A stretch of DNA of 64,000 bases from the NCBI GenBank assembly GCA_017615545.1, contig JAFZZY010000047.1, forward strand, positions 95,435-159,434, written 5' to 3'. A program made the position numbers and the translations under genes. Within the stretch, counting starts at the first letter, position 1, and each line of letters starts with the position of its first letter. Below are positions 63,805 to 64,000 of this stretch, in pieces. This DNA comes from Lachnospiraceae bacterium (GTDB lineage Bacteria > Bacillota > Clostridia > Lachnospirales > Lachnospiraceae). A model generated the notes under the pieces. That model searched no databases, was not told the origin of the DNA, and worked only from the letters and a program-made list of their open reading frames with translations.

Positions 63805-63825
63805 CTGTTTTTTTAAATAACAGTT

Positions 63826-63909
63826 GCAGTTGTGGCGGAATTGGCATACGCGCATGATTCAGGTTCATGTCCATGTACTTGGGTACGGGTTCAAGTCCCG
63901 TCAACTGCA
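63826..63909 (+). tRNA. tRNA-Leu (anticodon CAG)
   Basis: 84-nt class II tRNA: acceptor GCAGTTG with CAACTGC, anticodon loop TTCAGGT giving CAG, long variable arm, T-arm GGTTCAAGTCC. Second tRNA of the transcript. Confidence 0.93.
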
Positions 63910-63915
63910 CGATCT

Positions 63916-63946
63916 AAGCAGGAGGCATCTCCTGCTTGTTTTATTT
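63916..63946 (+). terminator. Terminator after tRNA-Leu (CAG)
   Basis: Perfect stem AAGCAGGAG with CTCCTGCTT around GCAT, then GTTTTATTTT. The last 54 bases of the window hold nothing else that I can see. Confidence 0.88.
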
Positions 63947-64000
63947 TCTGTGTAAGGCACGAAGCACTGCGTACTTCGCTGCCCCACTTAAACGAAAACG

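Noticed and set aside
1..64000. Insertion sequences, prophage or plasmid genes
   Set aside because: No transposase, integrase, capsid or replication-initiator frame was found on either strand.

Overview
The window looks like a chromosomal segment of a Gram-positive anaerobe of the class Clostridia, most probably a Lachnospiraceae-type organism. The case rests on gene content: a stand-alone AICAR transformylase beside an archaeal-type IMP cyclohydrolase instead of one fused PurH, an NfnAB electron-bifurcating transhydrogenase, a PyrB/PyrI aspartate transcarbamoylase, a dgt-dnaG-trmK cluster, a zapA-U32-SEDS/PBP cluster, strong AGGAGG ribosome sites and sigma-A type promoters with 17-bp spacers. 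Most genes lie on the minus strand, which suggests that the minus strand is the leading strand. No phage, plasmid, transposase or CRISPR array was seen. The only apparent newcomer is an A/T-rich secreted cysteine-peptidase gene. No database search was run, so all names come from motifs and length.

Layout. 0-2 kb: a secreted CAP-domain protein cut by the left edge, then tRNA-Trp. 2-8.5 kb: purine synthesis (AICAR transformylase, IMP cyclohydrolase), rlmH, nfnAB, xylB. 8.7-14.5 kb: nitroreductase-pyrB, then a C39-like secreted peptidase with a structured leader, an aquaporin, an LD-carboxypeptidase, and pyrI, which stands alone 4 kb from pyrB. 14.6-18.8 kb: uppP, a Glf-like flavoprotein and a GT-C-like membrane protein in one operon. 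19 kb: tRNA-Pro and two identical tRNA-Glu. 19.4-28.8 kb: Nudix hydrolase, a SEDS-transpeptidase fusion, a U32 protein, zapA, ruvBA and an RNase H-fold protein. 28.8-35 kb: a response regulator, histidine kinase, membrane-anchored extracellular protein, two-gene ABC transporter and luxS, all in one direction. 35.4-44 kb: a compact run of folate genes (folC, folE, folP, folBK), a DUF815 ATPase, ppx and ppk. 44-54 kb: a double-domain GT2, a TGS-nucleoside kinase, trmK, dnaG, dgt, an SLC13-type permease and a lipoprotein. 54.3-56.7 kb: a GH94 phosphorylase. 57-63.5 kb: an HscC-like Hsp70, its J-like TPR partner and a PT-rich lipoprotein. 63.7-63.9 kb: two tRNA-Leu.

How the genes work together. 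Cell-envelope building is a strong theme: UppP, the SEDS/PBP fusion, ZapA, LD-carboxypeptidase and glycosyltransferases. One-carbon and purine metabolism also fit together, since folate synthesis supplies the formyl donor used by AICAR transformylase. Polyphosphate make-and-break (ppk/ppx) sits beside a regulatory region with four 11-bp-phased direct repeats that appear to drive a short unannotated plus-strand RNA.

The most unusual signals are not genes. They are (i) a degenerate octamer CATTGRCC that recurs about 46 times in 64 kb where about 4 are expected, skewed between strands; (ii) the phased-repeat promoter and putative small RNA at 35.18-35.39 kb; (iii) several structured, non-coding repeat families at 25.7, 51.7-52.0 and 56.86-57.1 kb; (iv) the natural SEDS-PBP fusion; and (v) the Hsp70/J-like TPR pair with a degenerate HPD motif.
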